Below, in pieces: positions 1 to 8,769 of a DNA stretch of 32,136 nt (positions are counted from its first letter, which is position 1; each line of letters begins with the position of its first letter). Source of the stretch: an uncultured Candidatus Pelagibacter sp. (GTDB lineage: Bacteria; Pseudomonadota; Alphaproteobacteria; Pelagibacterales; Pelagibacteraceae); contig CAJQRS010000027.1 in NCBI GenBank assembly GCA_905612375.1, forward strand, positions 1-32,136. Direction: 5' to 3'. Under the pieces are notes generated by a model. The model searched no databases. It was not told the origin of the DNA and worked only from the letters and a program-made list of their open reading frames with translations. The position numbers and the translations under genes were made by a program.

Positions 1-2180
1 CTATCCTGAGTTTCTTTTGTTTCTATTAACTTCATAAAAGCATCTAACTCTAATTTAAACAAATCTTCTTCTGACAAAGTTTTATCTATACTTGTTTCGC
101 CACCACTTAAAACGTTAGCCAATTCTACTCCCACTGTCATACCATGATCTAAAATTATTTTATCATTATATAGTTTTTCTAAAATCTTAATCATTTTTTC
201 TTTAACTAAATTACCTGCAAGATTAAATGTCGTCTCAGGAGGTGCTTTAAAATCTCTATTGTTCGCCAAAATTTTCTTTGAAACTTCTAGTAAACTATTT
301 CTATTCATTATCTTTTTATCTTCAGGCTTTAAGTATTTCATTGGTATTGCTTCAACAGGTGATGTTGCAGTTTTACCATAACCAATAATATCAAACACTT
401 TTAATGATGCATAATGTGGATCTTGCTTAGCTTCTTCTGTATCAAGCCATCTAGCTAACATCTCTTTGCATCCGCCACCTGCAGGAATTAATCCAACAAT
501 TGTTTCAACTAAACCTACAACAATATTTGTATGTGAGGCCACAAAGTTGCTGTGCACCATAACTTCGAATCCTCCACCAAGCGTTAATCCCGATGGTGCA
601 GAAATAACTGGGTAATCAGAATATTTCAAATGTTTGCAGGTTTCTTGAAAATATTTAATAAATTTTTCAATAGAATTAAAATCTCCTTTATCAGCAAATT
701 CCATTGTGTAACTTAAATTTACACCAGCAGAAAATTGCATACTTTCGTTTATAATTATCAAAGGCTTGTCTGTAGCTTTCTTTAAAGCATCCATTGAATT
801 ATAATCAAGAGCATTTGCTTTAGTTGTAAATTCAACAACATTATAATCTTTAAATCTATAGATCTGCGCAGAACTATTCCCATCAATACTCATTGCAGTC
901 TTTTTAATTTTTCCTAAAGTTTCAATTTCAGTATATTTTTGTCTCTCTCCATAAAATTTTTCATCTTTAGTTTTTGCAAGATTTTCTAAAAAATTATTAT
1001 TTTGATATTCGTCAATCTTACTAAAAAAGTTAGCTACACCAATTTCTTCAAGCATTTCAAATGGTCCCTTGGCCCAATTAAAACCTAACCTCATAGCTTC
1101 ATCTATGTCATTAAATTCTTTTGTAATACCTGGAACTAAGGATGACGCATATTTGATAATTTTCGAAGTAACTGACCAAGCATATTTTCCATATTTATCA
1201 TCACGATTAATTAAACTTTTAAGATCAACTTTTTCAAATTTAATATCAATTTTTTTAGTGGGAAAATAATCTTCTGTATTTAGATTTAATGACTCTTTAA
1301 TTTTAAAACCCCCAGCTTTATTAATTCTGTAAAATCCACCTTTTCCTTTTCTACCAGTCATACCCATCGTTATCATTTTTTTGATCAATGGAATTTCTTT
1401 TGCTACTCCATGAAATTTATCTGACTTGGGAAGTTCTTTAATAAAGCTTTTTAAAACATCTGCCATTAAGTCTATTCCAATTAGATCATAAAGACCAAAT
1501 ATTCCAGTCTTAGGAATGCCCATTGGTCTTCCAAAAATTGCATCCGCTTCCTCAACAGATAGCTTCATCTTAAAGGCTTCAGTCATTGCAATTTGCATTG
1601 CGTAAACACCCACTCTGTTGCCCAAGAAGCCAGGTGTATCATTACAAACAATTGCACCTTTACCTAGTTCAATCTCACAAAACTTTTTTAAAAAGTTTAT
1701 TTTATCTAAATCATTATTCTCATTTTTAACTATTTCTAATAGCCCCATATACCTGACTGGATTAAAAAAATGAGTGATGCAAAAATCTTTTTTTTCTTCT
1801 TCAGACAAATGTTGAGATAAAACTTTAATAGGTATTGATGATGTGTTTGAGGAAACTATTGCACCATTTTTTCTTACATTAAATATTTTCTTATAGATAT
1901 CATGTTTAACATCTATTCTTTCAACAACAGCCTCTACCACCCAATCTGCTTCTCCTACTTCAGAAAAATTATCATAAATATTTCCAACTTTAATATTATT
2001 TATTTTTGATGTATCCAATAAGAGAGGTGGTTTTGATTTATGAATTCCATCTCTAGCTTGTTCACTTATCTCTGTCTTTAAGTCTAATAAAGTTACAGGG
2101 ATGTTTGCATTACATAAGTGTGCGGCAATTCCACTACCCATTGTTCCCGAACCAATAACTACTACTTTTTTTATTTCCAT
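1..2180 (-). CDS. fadN: 3-hydroxyacyl-CoA dehydrogenase / enoyl-CoA hydratase (FadN-type), C-terminus cut by window edge
   Basis: This is a bifunctional fatty acid beta-oxidation enzyme that hydrates enoyl-CoA and oxidises 3-hydroxyacyl-CoA with NAD+. I translated it from the sequence because the ORF track omits it (no stop inside the window). It starts MEIKKVVVIGSGTMGSG, a Rossmann NAD-binding loop, followed by a catalytic-type HFFNPVRYMGLLEIV segment and NDTPGFLGNRV, both hallmarks of hydroxyacyl-CoA dehydrogenase. The later part (about residues 430 to 727) is crotonase-like, with SGLTLGGGFE and VETIVGLIPAGGG. The dehydrogenase-first, hydratase-second order matches Bacillus FadN rather than E. 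coli FadB, where the hydratase comes first. At least 726 codons are visible and the end lies to the left of base 1. It follows potC after a 55-base gap, probably by readthrough. Confidence 0.9.
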   Translation of the reverse strand, partial: MEIKKVVVIGSGTMGSGIAAHLCNANIPVTLLDLKTEISEQARDGIHKSKPPLLLDTSKINNIKVGNIYDNFSEVGEADWVVEAVVERIDVKHDIYKKIFNVRKNGAIVSSNTSSIPIKVLSQHLSEEEKKDFCITHFFNPVRYMGLLEIVKNENNDLDKINFLKKFCEIELGKGAIVCNDTPGFLGNRVGVYAMQIAMTEAFKMKLSVEEADAIFGRPMGIPKTGIFGLYDLIGIDLMADVLKSFIKELPKSDKFHGVAKEIPLIKKMITMGMTGRKGKGGFYRINKAGGFKIKESLNLNTEDYFPTKKIDIKFEKVDLKSLINRDDKYGKYAWSVTSKIIKYASSLVPGITKEFNDIDEAMRLGFNWAKGPFEMLEEIGVANFFSKIDEYQNNNFLENLAKTKDEKFYGERQKYTEIETLGKIKKTAMSIDGNSSAQIYRFKDYNVVEFTTKANALDYNSMDALKKATDKPLIIINESMQFSAGVNLSYTMEFADKGDFNSIEKFIKYFQETCKHLKYSDYPVISAPSGLTLGGGFEVMVHSNFVASHTNIVVGLVETIVGLIPAGGGCKEMLARWLDTEEAKQDPHYASLKVFDIIGYGKTATSPVEAIPMKYLKPEDKKIMNRNSLLEVSKKILANNRDFKAPPETTFNLAGNLVKEKMIKILEKLYNDKIILDHGMTVGVELANVLSGGETSIDKTLSEEDLFKLELDAFMKLIETKETQD

Positions 2181-2235
2181 AAAATTTATAATTGAATTAT
2201 TGTTTATAATAAAAACTGTGAAATTAGTAAACGAA

Positions 2236-3090
2236 CTATCTGTTAATTCCTCTTAGTCTTTCAGATCTTCTTCGTAATAACTCAGCTGTAACTAAAATTA
2301 AAGTTGACATAACAATTAAACAAGTTGCAACAGCTAAAATTGTTGGACTTAATTGTTCTCTCAAACCAATCCACATCTGTATTGGGATAGTTGTGTTATC
2401 TAACCCTGCTAAGAAGAGTACAACTACAACTTCATCAAATGATGTTACAAAAGCAAACAATGCACCAGATATAACGCCTGGCGTGATTAATGGTAAAGTT
2501 ATCTTCATAAAAGTATTGTATGGAGTGCTTCCTAAACTTGCTGCAGCTCTAGTAACGCTATGGTCAAATCCGGATAAGGTTGCTGTTACAGTTATCACCA
2601 CAAAAGGTGTTCCTAATATTATATGTGCTAAAATTATTCCAGTGTGTGTTGCAGCCAAGCCAACTTTAGCCATAAAAAAGAATATTGCGACACCTGAAAT
2701 AATAAGTGGCACAATCATTGGTGAAATTAATATAGCCATAATAATTCCTTTATAGGGCATATGCCTACTGCTCAATCCTAAGGCTGCTAATGTTCCTAGA
2801 ATGACAGAACCTATTGTTGCAAAAAATGCTACTATCAAACTATTTTTTGCAGCTAAACCCCATGGGTTTTTAGTACCCCAAATCATATCTTTATACCACC
2901 TTGTAGAAAAAGCATCAGGATCAAGTCTTTTCATTCCATCAGAAAAAATTAAAAATTCATCACCACTAAAAGATAGTGGAAATATTACAAATAGAGGAGC
3001 AATCAAATATATAAATACAAATGTACATATTGATAAATAAATGTAGTGCCAAATTCTATATCTTGTTTCTGTATAACTTGGTAATGCCAT
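2236..3090 (-). CDS. potC: ABC transporter permease, PotC type (spermidine/putrescine-like)
   Basis: This is an inner-membrane permease subunit of a polyamine-type ABC importer. The 284-residue protein has about six hydrophobic helices, the first near residues 17-39. The conserved cytoplasmic EAA-like loop reads AAASLGSTPYNTFMKITLPL near residues 183-202, which is the contact site for the ATPase subunit. The length matches the PotC family. It starts two bases after the potB stop, so the two permeases are translated together. The binding protein (potD) and ATPase (potA) lie upstream on the same strand. The exact substrate cannot be told from the permease. Confidence 0.92.
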   Translation of the reverse strand: MALPSYTETRYRIWHYIYLSICTFVFIYLIAPLFVIFPLSFSGDEFLIFSDGMKRLDPDAFSTRWYKDMIWGTKNPWGLAAKNSLIVAFFATIGSVILGTLAALGLSSRHMPYKGIIMAILISPMIVPLIISGVAIFFFMAKVGLAATHTGIILAHIILGTPFVVITVTATLSGFDHSVTRAAASLGSTPYNTFMKITLPLITPGVISGALFAFVTSFDEVVVVLFLAGLDNTTIPIQMWIGLREQLSPTILAVATCLIVMSTLILVTAELLRRRSERLRGINR

Positions 3091-3092
3091 AA

Positions 3093-4346
3093 TTATCCTA
3101 ATTTTATATTATCAATTCCAACAAGCTTATTGTAAATCCAATAAACAGCCATTACACCAACAAGCAACATTAAACCCATTGCAGACGCAAAGCTCCAATC
3201 TAAAGTTTGTTTCATATGGTATGCTATTGAATTACTAATAAGTGTTCCAGAAGCTCCACCTACTAGTGCTGGAGTAATATAGTAACCAACAGCAAGTATA
3301 AAAACTAATAATGATCCTGCTCCAATGCCAGAGGTAGTTAAAGGAAAATAAATTTTCCAAAAAGATACAAATGGAGTTCCACCAAGGGATTTTCCAGCTC
3401 TCATTAAGCTCGGTGAGACTGTCTTCATTACACTATAAAGTGGTAAAACCATAAATGGTAATAGGATTTGCGTCATCGCTACATATGTGCCAACTATATT
3501 GTACATCATCTCAGGCCTATTATCGTCATCAACCAAACCAATCATTACAAAAAAATCATTTACTACACCTTGTTGTTGTAATAAAATCATCCAACTTGCA
3601 GTTCTGACAAGTAAAGAGGTCCAAAATGGTAAAAGGACACAAATCATCAATAGGTTACTATATTTCATTGGTATGGTTGCCAATAAATGTGCAATTGGAT
3701 AACCCATTAAAAAAGTAAAAAGTGTAACAAATAAAGCAACTTGAAGAGTTCTAAGCCAAAGCTTTATATATATTCTTCTGCCCTCTTCAACTCTAACTAT
3801 TTCTCCATTTTCATCAGTATACATATCCACTGCTTTTAAATACTTTGCTACTGTATATGGAGGTGCTGTTCTTTTTATTGCTCTCCAATAACTAACATCT
3901 TCAAATCTTTTATGAACAGATATTATCTGCTCTTTATAATTACCTTCTTCAAAATTTTTCATTTTTCTTATTAATTTTTTAAGAATCGAATTAAAACCAT
4001 TTTTTTCTTTATTTAATCTTTGACCAAGTTTTCCTTGTGTTTTAGCTTTGACTAAAATTTTGTAGTCAGATAAAAAACTTGCAAATACTTCTTCTGAGGG
4101 CAATTCTTGTCCATCCCATTTCTCCATCGCCTTAAATGTTTTAGGAAGCATATTTGTAACCATTTTATCATCAACACTTCTAGTAAGCAGTTCTCCTATG
4201 GGGGAAATATATGTGATAGCTAAAAAAAGTAGTAAAGGGACTACAAGTAAAAAGGCTTTAATTTTATTTCTTCTTTCAGCTTTTTTTAAGCTTTTTTCTA
4301 ACGGTATACCGTCTGAAGTTAAAATCTGTTTTGTTTCTGTATTCAT
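3093..4346 (-). CDS. potB: ABC transporter permease, PotB type, with large periplasmic insertion
   Basis: This is the partner permease of PotC. At 417 residues it is about 140 longer than the usual PotB (about 275). The extra length lies between the first helix (residues 31-50) and the second (near 200): a charged, lysine-rich stretch that should be periplasmic. The membrane core is normal, with an EAA-type loop AGKSLGGTPFVSFWKIYFPL near residues 317-336. A similar insertion occurs in some alphaproteobacterial PotB proteins, so it is likely a subfamily trait, though I could not check this. Transcription into the gene must pass an intrinsic terminator that lies directly before its start. Confidence 0.92.
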   Translation of the reverse strand: MNTETKQILTSDGIPLEKSLKKAERRNKIKAFLLVVPLLLFLAITYISPIGELLTRSVDDKMVTNMLPKTFKAMEKWDGQELPSEEVFASFLSDYKILVKAKTQGKLGQRLNKEKNGFNSILKKLIRKMKNFEEGNYKEQIISVHKRFEDVSYWRAIKRTAPPYTVAKYLKAVDMYTDENGEIVRVEEGRRIYIKLWLRTLQVALFVTLFTFLMGYPIAHLLATIPMKYSNLLMICVLLPFWTSLLVRTASWMILLQQQGVVNDFFVMIGLVDDDNRPEMMYNIVGTYVAMTQILLPFMVLPLYSVMKTVSPSLMRAGKSLGGTPFVSFWKIYFPLTTSGIGAGSLLVFILAVGYYITPALVGGASGTLISNSIAYHMKQTLDWSFASAMGLMLLVGVMAVYWIYNKLVGIDNIKLG

Positions 4347-4350
4347 AAAT

Positions 4351-4378
4351 AAAAAAAGGCGGTTATCAAATAACCGCC
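4351..4378 (-). terminator. Intrinsic terminator between potD and potB
   Basis: On the minus strand a 9-base-pair stem (GGCGGTTAT paired with ATAACCGCC, 3-base loop, 4358-4378) is followed by seven T residues (4351-4357). It lies 33 bases after the potD stop and just before the potB start. This is the shape of a Rho-independent terminator. Partial readthrough would give more binding protein than permease. Confidence 0.88.
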
Positions 4379-4410
4379 CATATATTTTTTTTTAAGCTTA
4401 AATGTTAAAA

Positions 4411-5535
4411 CTATTTAAGTGTTGCCTTCATAGCTTCAAATTTTTCACCAAGCTCTGTGCCATTATCAGCCCAGTAAACAGCGTCAACTAAGAAATAGTT
4501 TTTCGTGTTCTTTTTAGATGATGGCATTTCAGGTAACATATTTGTTTTACCATCTTTATACCAAGGCTCACCTGCTTTGATTACTGCTAAAGAAGACTTT
4601 CTAAAAGGTGCGTAAGCAATGTGTTTCGCAGATCCTGCTAAACCTTCAGTACTCATCATCTCTTTAAGAACTTTCATAGCGTCACCACTAGCAACGTTTG
4701 GTCCATCTTTAACCATAACCATGTACTGATAATCAAGACCTTGACCATCCCATACTTGTGTTAGGGGAGCACCACTCATCTGTGCACCAAAAAATCTACC
4801 ATTCCAACCAGTAGCCATTACAACTTCACCTGACATTAATAACTCAGGTGGTTTTGCTCCTGCAGACCAGAATACACATCCGCCCTTAGGATCATTACAT
4901 AATGCAGCAATTTTATCTATTGCTCTTTTAACACCTTTTTCAGTATTTAAAGCTTCATAGATTTTTGCACCACCTTTTCCAGGTTTGATTCCATCAGCGG
5001 CTAAAGCTATTTCTAGATTACTCACTGCGCTTCCATAAATTCCTCTTTTTCCAGGAAATTTTTTAGTGTTAAAGAAATCTTTTATAGTTGTTGGTTTTTT
5101 ACTTCCAATCGTATCGTGATTGTAAGCATAGTTCCAAGTATATAAAATATTTCCTACAGCACATTTACTAGGCATTGGTGCAAAGAAATCATCACTTGCT
5201 TTAACGCCATCTGAACCCGGTCCAAAATCTTTATCGAAATCGAATTCAACGAATAGACCTTCGTCACATCCATTAATAGTGTCCATTGCATAAACATCAA
5301 TGATGTCCCATGTAATTGCACCAGCTTCTTTTTGTGCTTTAATCTCTGATAATCCACCAGAATAGTCTACCCAATTAACTGGGATGCCTAATTTCTTAGC
5401 TGCAGGATCACCATAACCTAACTTTTGACTTTCTGTATAAGCTCCACCCCAAGACACTACAGTAACTGCAAATGCTGATGAAGTGATAGATAGTACAAAA
5501 GAAAGAGCTAGTAATAGTTTACTTAATTTTTTCAT
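4411..5535 (-). CDS. potD: Periplasmic substrate-binding protein, PotD type
   Basis: This is the extracytoplasmic solute receptor for the PotABC importer. The 374-residue protein has a clear signal peptide (MKKLSKLLLALSFVLSITSSAFA, cut near residue 23) followed at once by VTVVSWGGAYTESQK, the typical start of PotD-like cluster D binding proteins. The conserved GEVVMATGWNGR segment near residue 230 belongs to the ligand cleft. It has a good Shine-Dalgarno site (AGGAG, 5 bases from ATG), its own promoter-like sequence and a terminator directly after it, so it is likely a highly expressed separate unit. The substrate could be a polyamine or another small cationic or zwitterionic compound. The neighbouring ectoine-hydrolase-like gene makes the polyamine label uncertain. 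Confidence 0.9.
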   Translation of the reverse strand: MKKLSKLLLALSFVLSITSSAFAVTVVSWGGAYTESQKLGYGDPAAKKLGIPVNWVDYSGGLSEIKAQKEAGAITWDIIDVYAMDTINGCDEGLFVEFDFDKDFGPGSDGVKASDDFFAPMPSKCAVGNILYTWNYAYNHDTIGSKKPTTIKDFFNTKKFPGKRGIYGSAVSNLEIALAADGIKPGKGGAKIYEALNTEKGVKRAIDKIAALCNDPKGGCVFWSAGAKPPELLMSGEVVMATGWNGRFFGAQMSGAPLTQVWDGQGLDYQYMVMVKDGPNVASGDAMKVLKEMMSTEGLAGSAKHIAYAPFRKSSLAVIKAGEPWYKDGKTNMLPEMPSSKKNTKNYFLVDAVYWADNGTELGEKFEAMKATLK

Positions 5536-5549
5536 TTTCTCTCCTATTT

Positions 5550-5561
5550 AACGTTAACGTT
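5550..5561. promoter_or_regulatory. Palindrome AACGTTAACGTT in the potD leader
   Basis: This is a perfect 12-base palindrome made of two AACGTT half-sites. It lies in the potD leader, between the candidate -10 and the ribosome site. It could be an operator or an mRNA element. No regulator gene is nearby and its role is unknown. Confidence 0.3.
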
Positions 5562-5574
5562 TTATTAAAGAGAC

Positions 5575-5603
5575 ACTAAAACAATATAGGTGCGTTTAGT
5601 CAA
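5575..5603 (-). promoter_or_regulatory. Candidate sigma-70 promoter of potD
   Basis: On the minus strand TTGACT (5598-5603) is followed after 17 bases by TTTAGT (5575-5580). The -35 matches consensus at five of six positions and the -10 at four of six. The predicted transcript would start about 30 bases before the potD start codon. It lies in the longest spacer of the pot cluster, between potA and potD, as expected for a separate potD transcript. Confidence 0.5.
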
Positions 5604-5651
5604 CAGCTGATTATGGCTAATTTGCCTTTATTTTTTGGGATATTTAATGAC

Positions 5652-6740
5652 TTATTTTGGGTCTAGCGCTCTAGTGTCTTTACTATTCCAGCCAATATTA
5701 ATTTCGTTTCCCAATTTAATATCTAAGTTTGAAGTACTATTTGGAATTTTTAAAATGAATTGATCACTTCCTAATATGTTAATTCTTAACCTTGTATGGT
5801 CACCATGATAAATAACCTCTTCAATTTTACCTTTGTAATTATTATCCATTTTTTTTTCTGGATTAATTAAAGCTCTTTCAGGTCTTAAAGAAATAGTTGT
5901 TTTATCTCCTTTGGATTTAATTGAAATTGGGTTTGCTAATATCTCAGAACCATTTTCTAATTTGACTTTGCAAGTATCTCCATCAATATCACTTATAGTT
6001 CCATTAAATATATTATTTTCTCCTATAAATCCTGCTACAAATGAATTTTCAGGTTCTTCATATAATTTATCAGGACTTGAAAGTTGTTGAACTTTACCAT
6101 CATTAAATACTGCTATACGATTTGACATTGTTAAGGCTTCAGTTTGATCGTGAGTTACATAAACAACAGTCACACCTATGCTTTCATGAATATGTTTAAT
6201 TTCATATTGCATACTTTCTCTTAAATTTTTATCTAAAGCTCCTAATGGTTCATCCATTAATACCAATTGTGGATCAAAAACTAATGATCTTGCTACTGCT
6301 ACCCGTTGTTGTTGTCCTCCTGATAATTGCATAGGCATTCTTGTTTCAAAACCTTGCAGAGACACCATTGATAAAGCTTTATCAATTTTTTTATCAGCCT
6401 CATCTTTTGGAATTTTTCTAACTCTTAATGGAAATGCTAAATTTTCATAAACTGTCATATGTGGAAATAGAGCATAATTTTGAAACACCATTCCAATTCC
6501 TCTTTTGTGAGGTGGAATATTTGAAATAACTTTGTTGTCTAAATATATTTCTCCGTTAGTTGCAGTTTCAAATCCTGCCAACATCATCAAGCAAGTAGTT
6601 TTACCAGAACCAGAAGGTCCTAACATAGTTACAAACTCACCCTCTTCAATATCTAGATCTAGACCTTTTACTACTAAGGTTTTCCCGTCATAGCTTTTGT
6701 CTACATTGTCAAATTTTACGAATTCTTTATTTATTGCCAT
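5652..6740 (-). CDS. potA: ABC transporter ATP-binding protein, PotA type
   Basis: This is the cytoplasmic ATPase that powers the PotBCD importer. It has a Walker A (GPSGSGKTT, near residue 42), Q-loop region (GMVFQNYALFPH), signature LSGGQQQRVAVARS, Walker B (LVLMDEPLGALD) and switch histidine (VYVTHDQTEA). The C-terminal third (after about residue 240) is a TOBE-like regulatory domain, as in PotA/MalK-type ATPases. At 362 residues it is of normal length. It follows the M24 hydrolase gene by 59 bases and precedes potD. A GGAG ribosome site lies 5 bases before ATG. Confidence 0.93.
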   Translation of the reverse strand: MAINKEFVKFDNVDKSYDGKTLVVKGLDLDIEEGEFVTMLGPSGSGKTTCLMMLAGFETATNGEIYLDNKVISNIPPHKRGIGMVFQNYALFPHMTVYENLAFPLRVRKIPKDEADKKIDKALSMVSLQGFETRMPMQLSGGQQQRVAVARSLVFDPQLVLMDEPLGALDKNLRESMQYEIKHIHESIGVTVVYVTHDQTEALTMSNRIAVFNDGKVQQLSSPDKLYEEPENSFVAGFIGENNIFNGTISDIDGDTCKVKLENGSEILANPISIKSKGDKTTISLRPERALINPEKKMDNNYKGKIEEVIYHGDHTRLRINILGSDQFILKIPNSTSNLDIKLGNEINIGWNSKDTRALDPK

Positions 6741-6799
6741 ATTTTCTCCAGAGGATTTAAAACATTTGTTGAGTTTTTTATCAAGTTTTTTTATTTAAA

Positions 6800-7966
6800 C
6801 TACTTAATGTGAAGGCCTTTTGGAAAATTACAGAATAACTCGGACCCATTGTCAGTTATTCTTATTGCTTCAGATGCCTCAACCCCCCAATCACCAAATT
6901 GCATCACAGCAATCATGTGAAAAGTTACATTTGGCTCTAAAATTGTCATATCACCTTTTGATATATTTAAAGTATGTTCACCCCAATCTGGTGGATAACC
7001 AATGCCAATTGAATAACCAGTTCTAGATGTTTTTTCCATTCCATACTTATCTAATATTTTCCAAAATGCTTGAGCAACGTCATTGGCGGTCTTTCCAGGT
7101 TTTGCAGCATCAATACCAGCCTGTAATGCTTCATTTGTTTTATTCATGGTGTCAATTTTTATTTGGTCGGGCTTTCCGAGTAAAACTGTTCTAGCCATTG
7201 GACAGTGATATCTTTGGTACACACCAGATAACTCAATAATTGTAGCTTCTCCTTCAATAAATTTTTCTTGCGTTGCCGTTAAATGCGACGCTGAAGTTCC
7301 CTTTCCTGTCGGTAATAAAGTTGCAATACTTGAATACTCTCCACCAAATTCTGGAGTTCCGTAAAATAAGGATTTTTGGATTTCTCCAACCGCATCACAC
7401 TGTCTTACACCAGGATTTATCACATCAATTGCTGTTTTCATTCCTTTTTGAGAAATAAGCGCTGCTGATTTCATAAATGTAATTTCTGCATCAGATTTTA
7501 CAACTCTTGTCCAATTAACCAATCTTTCTGAATCTTTTAGTTTTGCGTTTGGCAATCCTTGTTTAATTTTTTCATAGCAATAAGCAGTGAAATAATGACT
7601 ATCCATTTCTAATCCAATTGTAAGCTTGTCCCATTTTTTTTTTTTAATAATAGCTACCAGATTATCATAAGGGTGAAGTGGCCATGTGTGAATATACTTC
7701 TCATCATAAATTAAAATATTTTCATCTTTTAAATAAGTTTTTATATAGGCTCCACCGGAGTCTTGTTTTCTAACCCAACACAGTGGCTCTTCAGCATTAA
7801 CATGGACTACCACTGCTTGAGCATAATAAAATGACCACGCATCATATCCTGTAAGATAATTCATATTGGCCGTATCATGAGAAATTAATAATTCTATACC
7901 TTTATCCTGCATAGATTTTTGAACTTTTTCTAATCTAGTCTTGTATTCTTCTTTACTAAAATTCAT
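6800..7966 (-). CDS. doeA: M24-family hydrolase (Xaa-Pro aminopeptidase/creatinase fold), closest in pattern to ectoine hydrolase DoeA
   Basis: This 388-residue protein has the pita-bread M24 layout: an N-terminal creatinase-like domain (about 1-160) and a C-terminal catalytic domain. Segments LLISHDTANMNYLTGYDAWSF, LVNWTRVVKS and YPPDWGEHT recall ectoine hydrolase DoeA/EutD as I remember it, and the length (about 390-400) agrees. Compared with metal-dependent aminopeptidase P, the first metal Asp reads Glu, the second reads Pro (HCPMART for GDITRT), and the histidine region lacks HGxxH. The late glutamates (ILEPN, VEASEA) remain. It is therefore probably a creatinase-like enzyme acting on a small amide or cyclic amidine. 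It lies between panB (3-base gap) and potA, so its substrate may be what the transporter imports. DoeA identity is probable, not proven. Confidence 0.72.
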   Translation of the reverse strand: MNFSKEEYKTRLEKVQKSMQDKGIELLISHDTANMNYLTGYDAWSFYYAQAVVVHVNAEEPLCWVRKQDSGGAYIKTYLKDENILIYDEKYIHTWPLHPYDNLVAIIKKKKWDKLTIGLEMDSHYFTAYCYEKIKQGLPNAKLKDSERLVNWTRVVKSDAEITFMKSAALISQKGMKTAIDVINPGVRQCDAVGEIQKSLFYGTPEFGGEYSSIATLLPTGKGTSASHLTATQEKFIEGEATIIELSGVYQRYHCPMARTVLLGKPDQIKIDTMNKTNEALQAGIDAAKPGKTANDVAQAFWKILDKYGMEKTSRTGYSIGIGYPPDWGEHTLNISKGDMTILEPNVTFHMIAVMQFGDWGVEASEAIRITDNGSELFCNFPKGLHIK

Positions 7967-7969
7967 ATT

Positions 7970-8743
7970 TTAATAACTGTTAATTTTCTTAGGAAATTTT
8001 TTATTTTTAACTTCATATTTATATTTAATTATAGCTGTGTTAATTTGTTTTGTAATATTTATAAATCTCTTAACAAATCTAACCTTTATTAGATTTAATC
8101 CAATTAGATCATCAGTAACTAAAACTTGTCCATCACAATGAACAGATGCTCCTATCCCAATAGTTGGAATATTTATAGTTTTTGTAATTTCTTTTGCTAA
8201 TGAGCTTTCTACACATTCTAATACAATAGAAAAAACACCTAATTCTTCTAAAATTTTAGCATCTTTTAGGAGATTATTTCTTTCAACTATTTTTTTTCCT
8301 TTAGCTTTAAAATTTTTAGCTGACTGAGGAAGAACTCCCAAATGTCCCATTACTGGAATTTTATTCTTAATTAATTTTTTGATTATATGGTATATTTTTT
8401 TACCACCTTCTAATTTAACTGCATCACATTTTGTTTTTAAAATTATTGCTTTTGCATTTCTTAAAGCTTCCGAGGTATTTCTATAAGTATTATGTGGCAT
8501 ATCAACAACCATGAGACTTTTCTTTATTCCCATTCTCACACTTTTAGAATGCTCTATCATCATATCAAGTGTTACGCTTCTAGTTGATTTATAGTTATAT
8601 AAAACAGAGCCCAAAGAATCTCCCACTAAAACGATGTCGCAATGTTTGTCTATAATCTGTGCAATGTTTTTAGAGTAAGCTGTTAGGCAAATAATTTTAG
8701 ATTTATTTTTTTTTTTGGAAATTTTTGAAAATTTATTTTTCAT
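7970..8743 (-). CDS. panB: 3-methyl-2-oxobutanoate hydroxymethyltransferase (ketopantoate hydroxymethyltransferase)
   Basis: PanB transfers a one-carbon unit from methylene-tetrahydrofolate to 2-oxoisovalerate, giving ketopantoate for pantothenate and coenzyme A. Family motifs are present in order: LTAYSKNIAQIID, VLVGDSLGSVLYNY (Mg-binding Asp), DMPHNTYRNT, AVKLEGG, MGHLGVLPQSAKNF, VLECV and IGIGAS...DGQVLVTDDLIGL. The 257 residues are near the usual 260-280. The gene is very AT-rich, with many Lys, Ile and Asn codons. No panC is seen in this window. A decayed glyoxalase fragment lies upstream and the M24 hydrolase starts three bases downstream. Confidence 0.93.
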   Translation of the reverse strand: MKNKFSKISKKKNKSKIICLTAYSKNIAQIIDKHCDIVLVGDSLGSVLYNYKSTRSVTLDMMIEHSKSVRMGIKKSLMVVDMPHNTYRNTSEALRNAKAIILKTKCDAVKLEGGKKIYHIIKKLIKNKIPVMGHLGVLPQSAKNFKAKGKKIVERNNLLKDAKILEELGVFSIVLECVESSLAKEITKTINIPTIGIGASVHCDGQVLVTDDLIGLNLIKVRFVKRFINITKQINTAIIKYKYEVKNKKFPKKINSY

Positions 8744-8769
8744 TGAAAGTTACCAAGTACCTATATTTT

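Noticed and set aside
1069-1269. 66-residue plus-strand ORF at the left edge
   Set aside because: It lies antisense inside the FadN-type gene, which the track missed because it is open at the window edge.
2393-2755. 120-residue plus-strand ORF opposite potC
   Set aside because: Shadow of the permease gene; no ribosome site or recognisable domain.
5154-5357. 67-residue minus-strand ORF within potD
   Set aside because: Alternative frame of potD on the same strand; potD itself is well supported.
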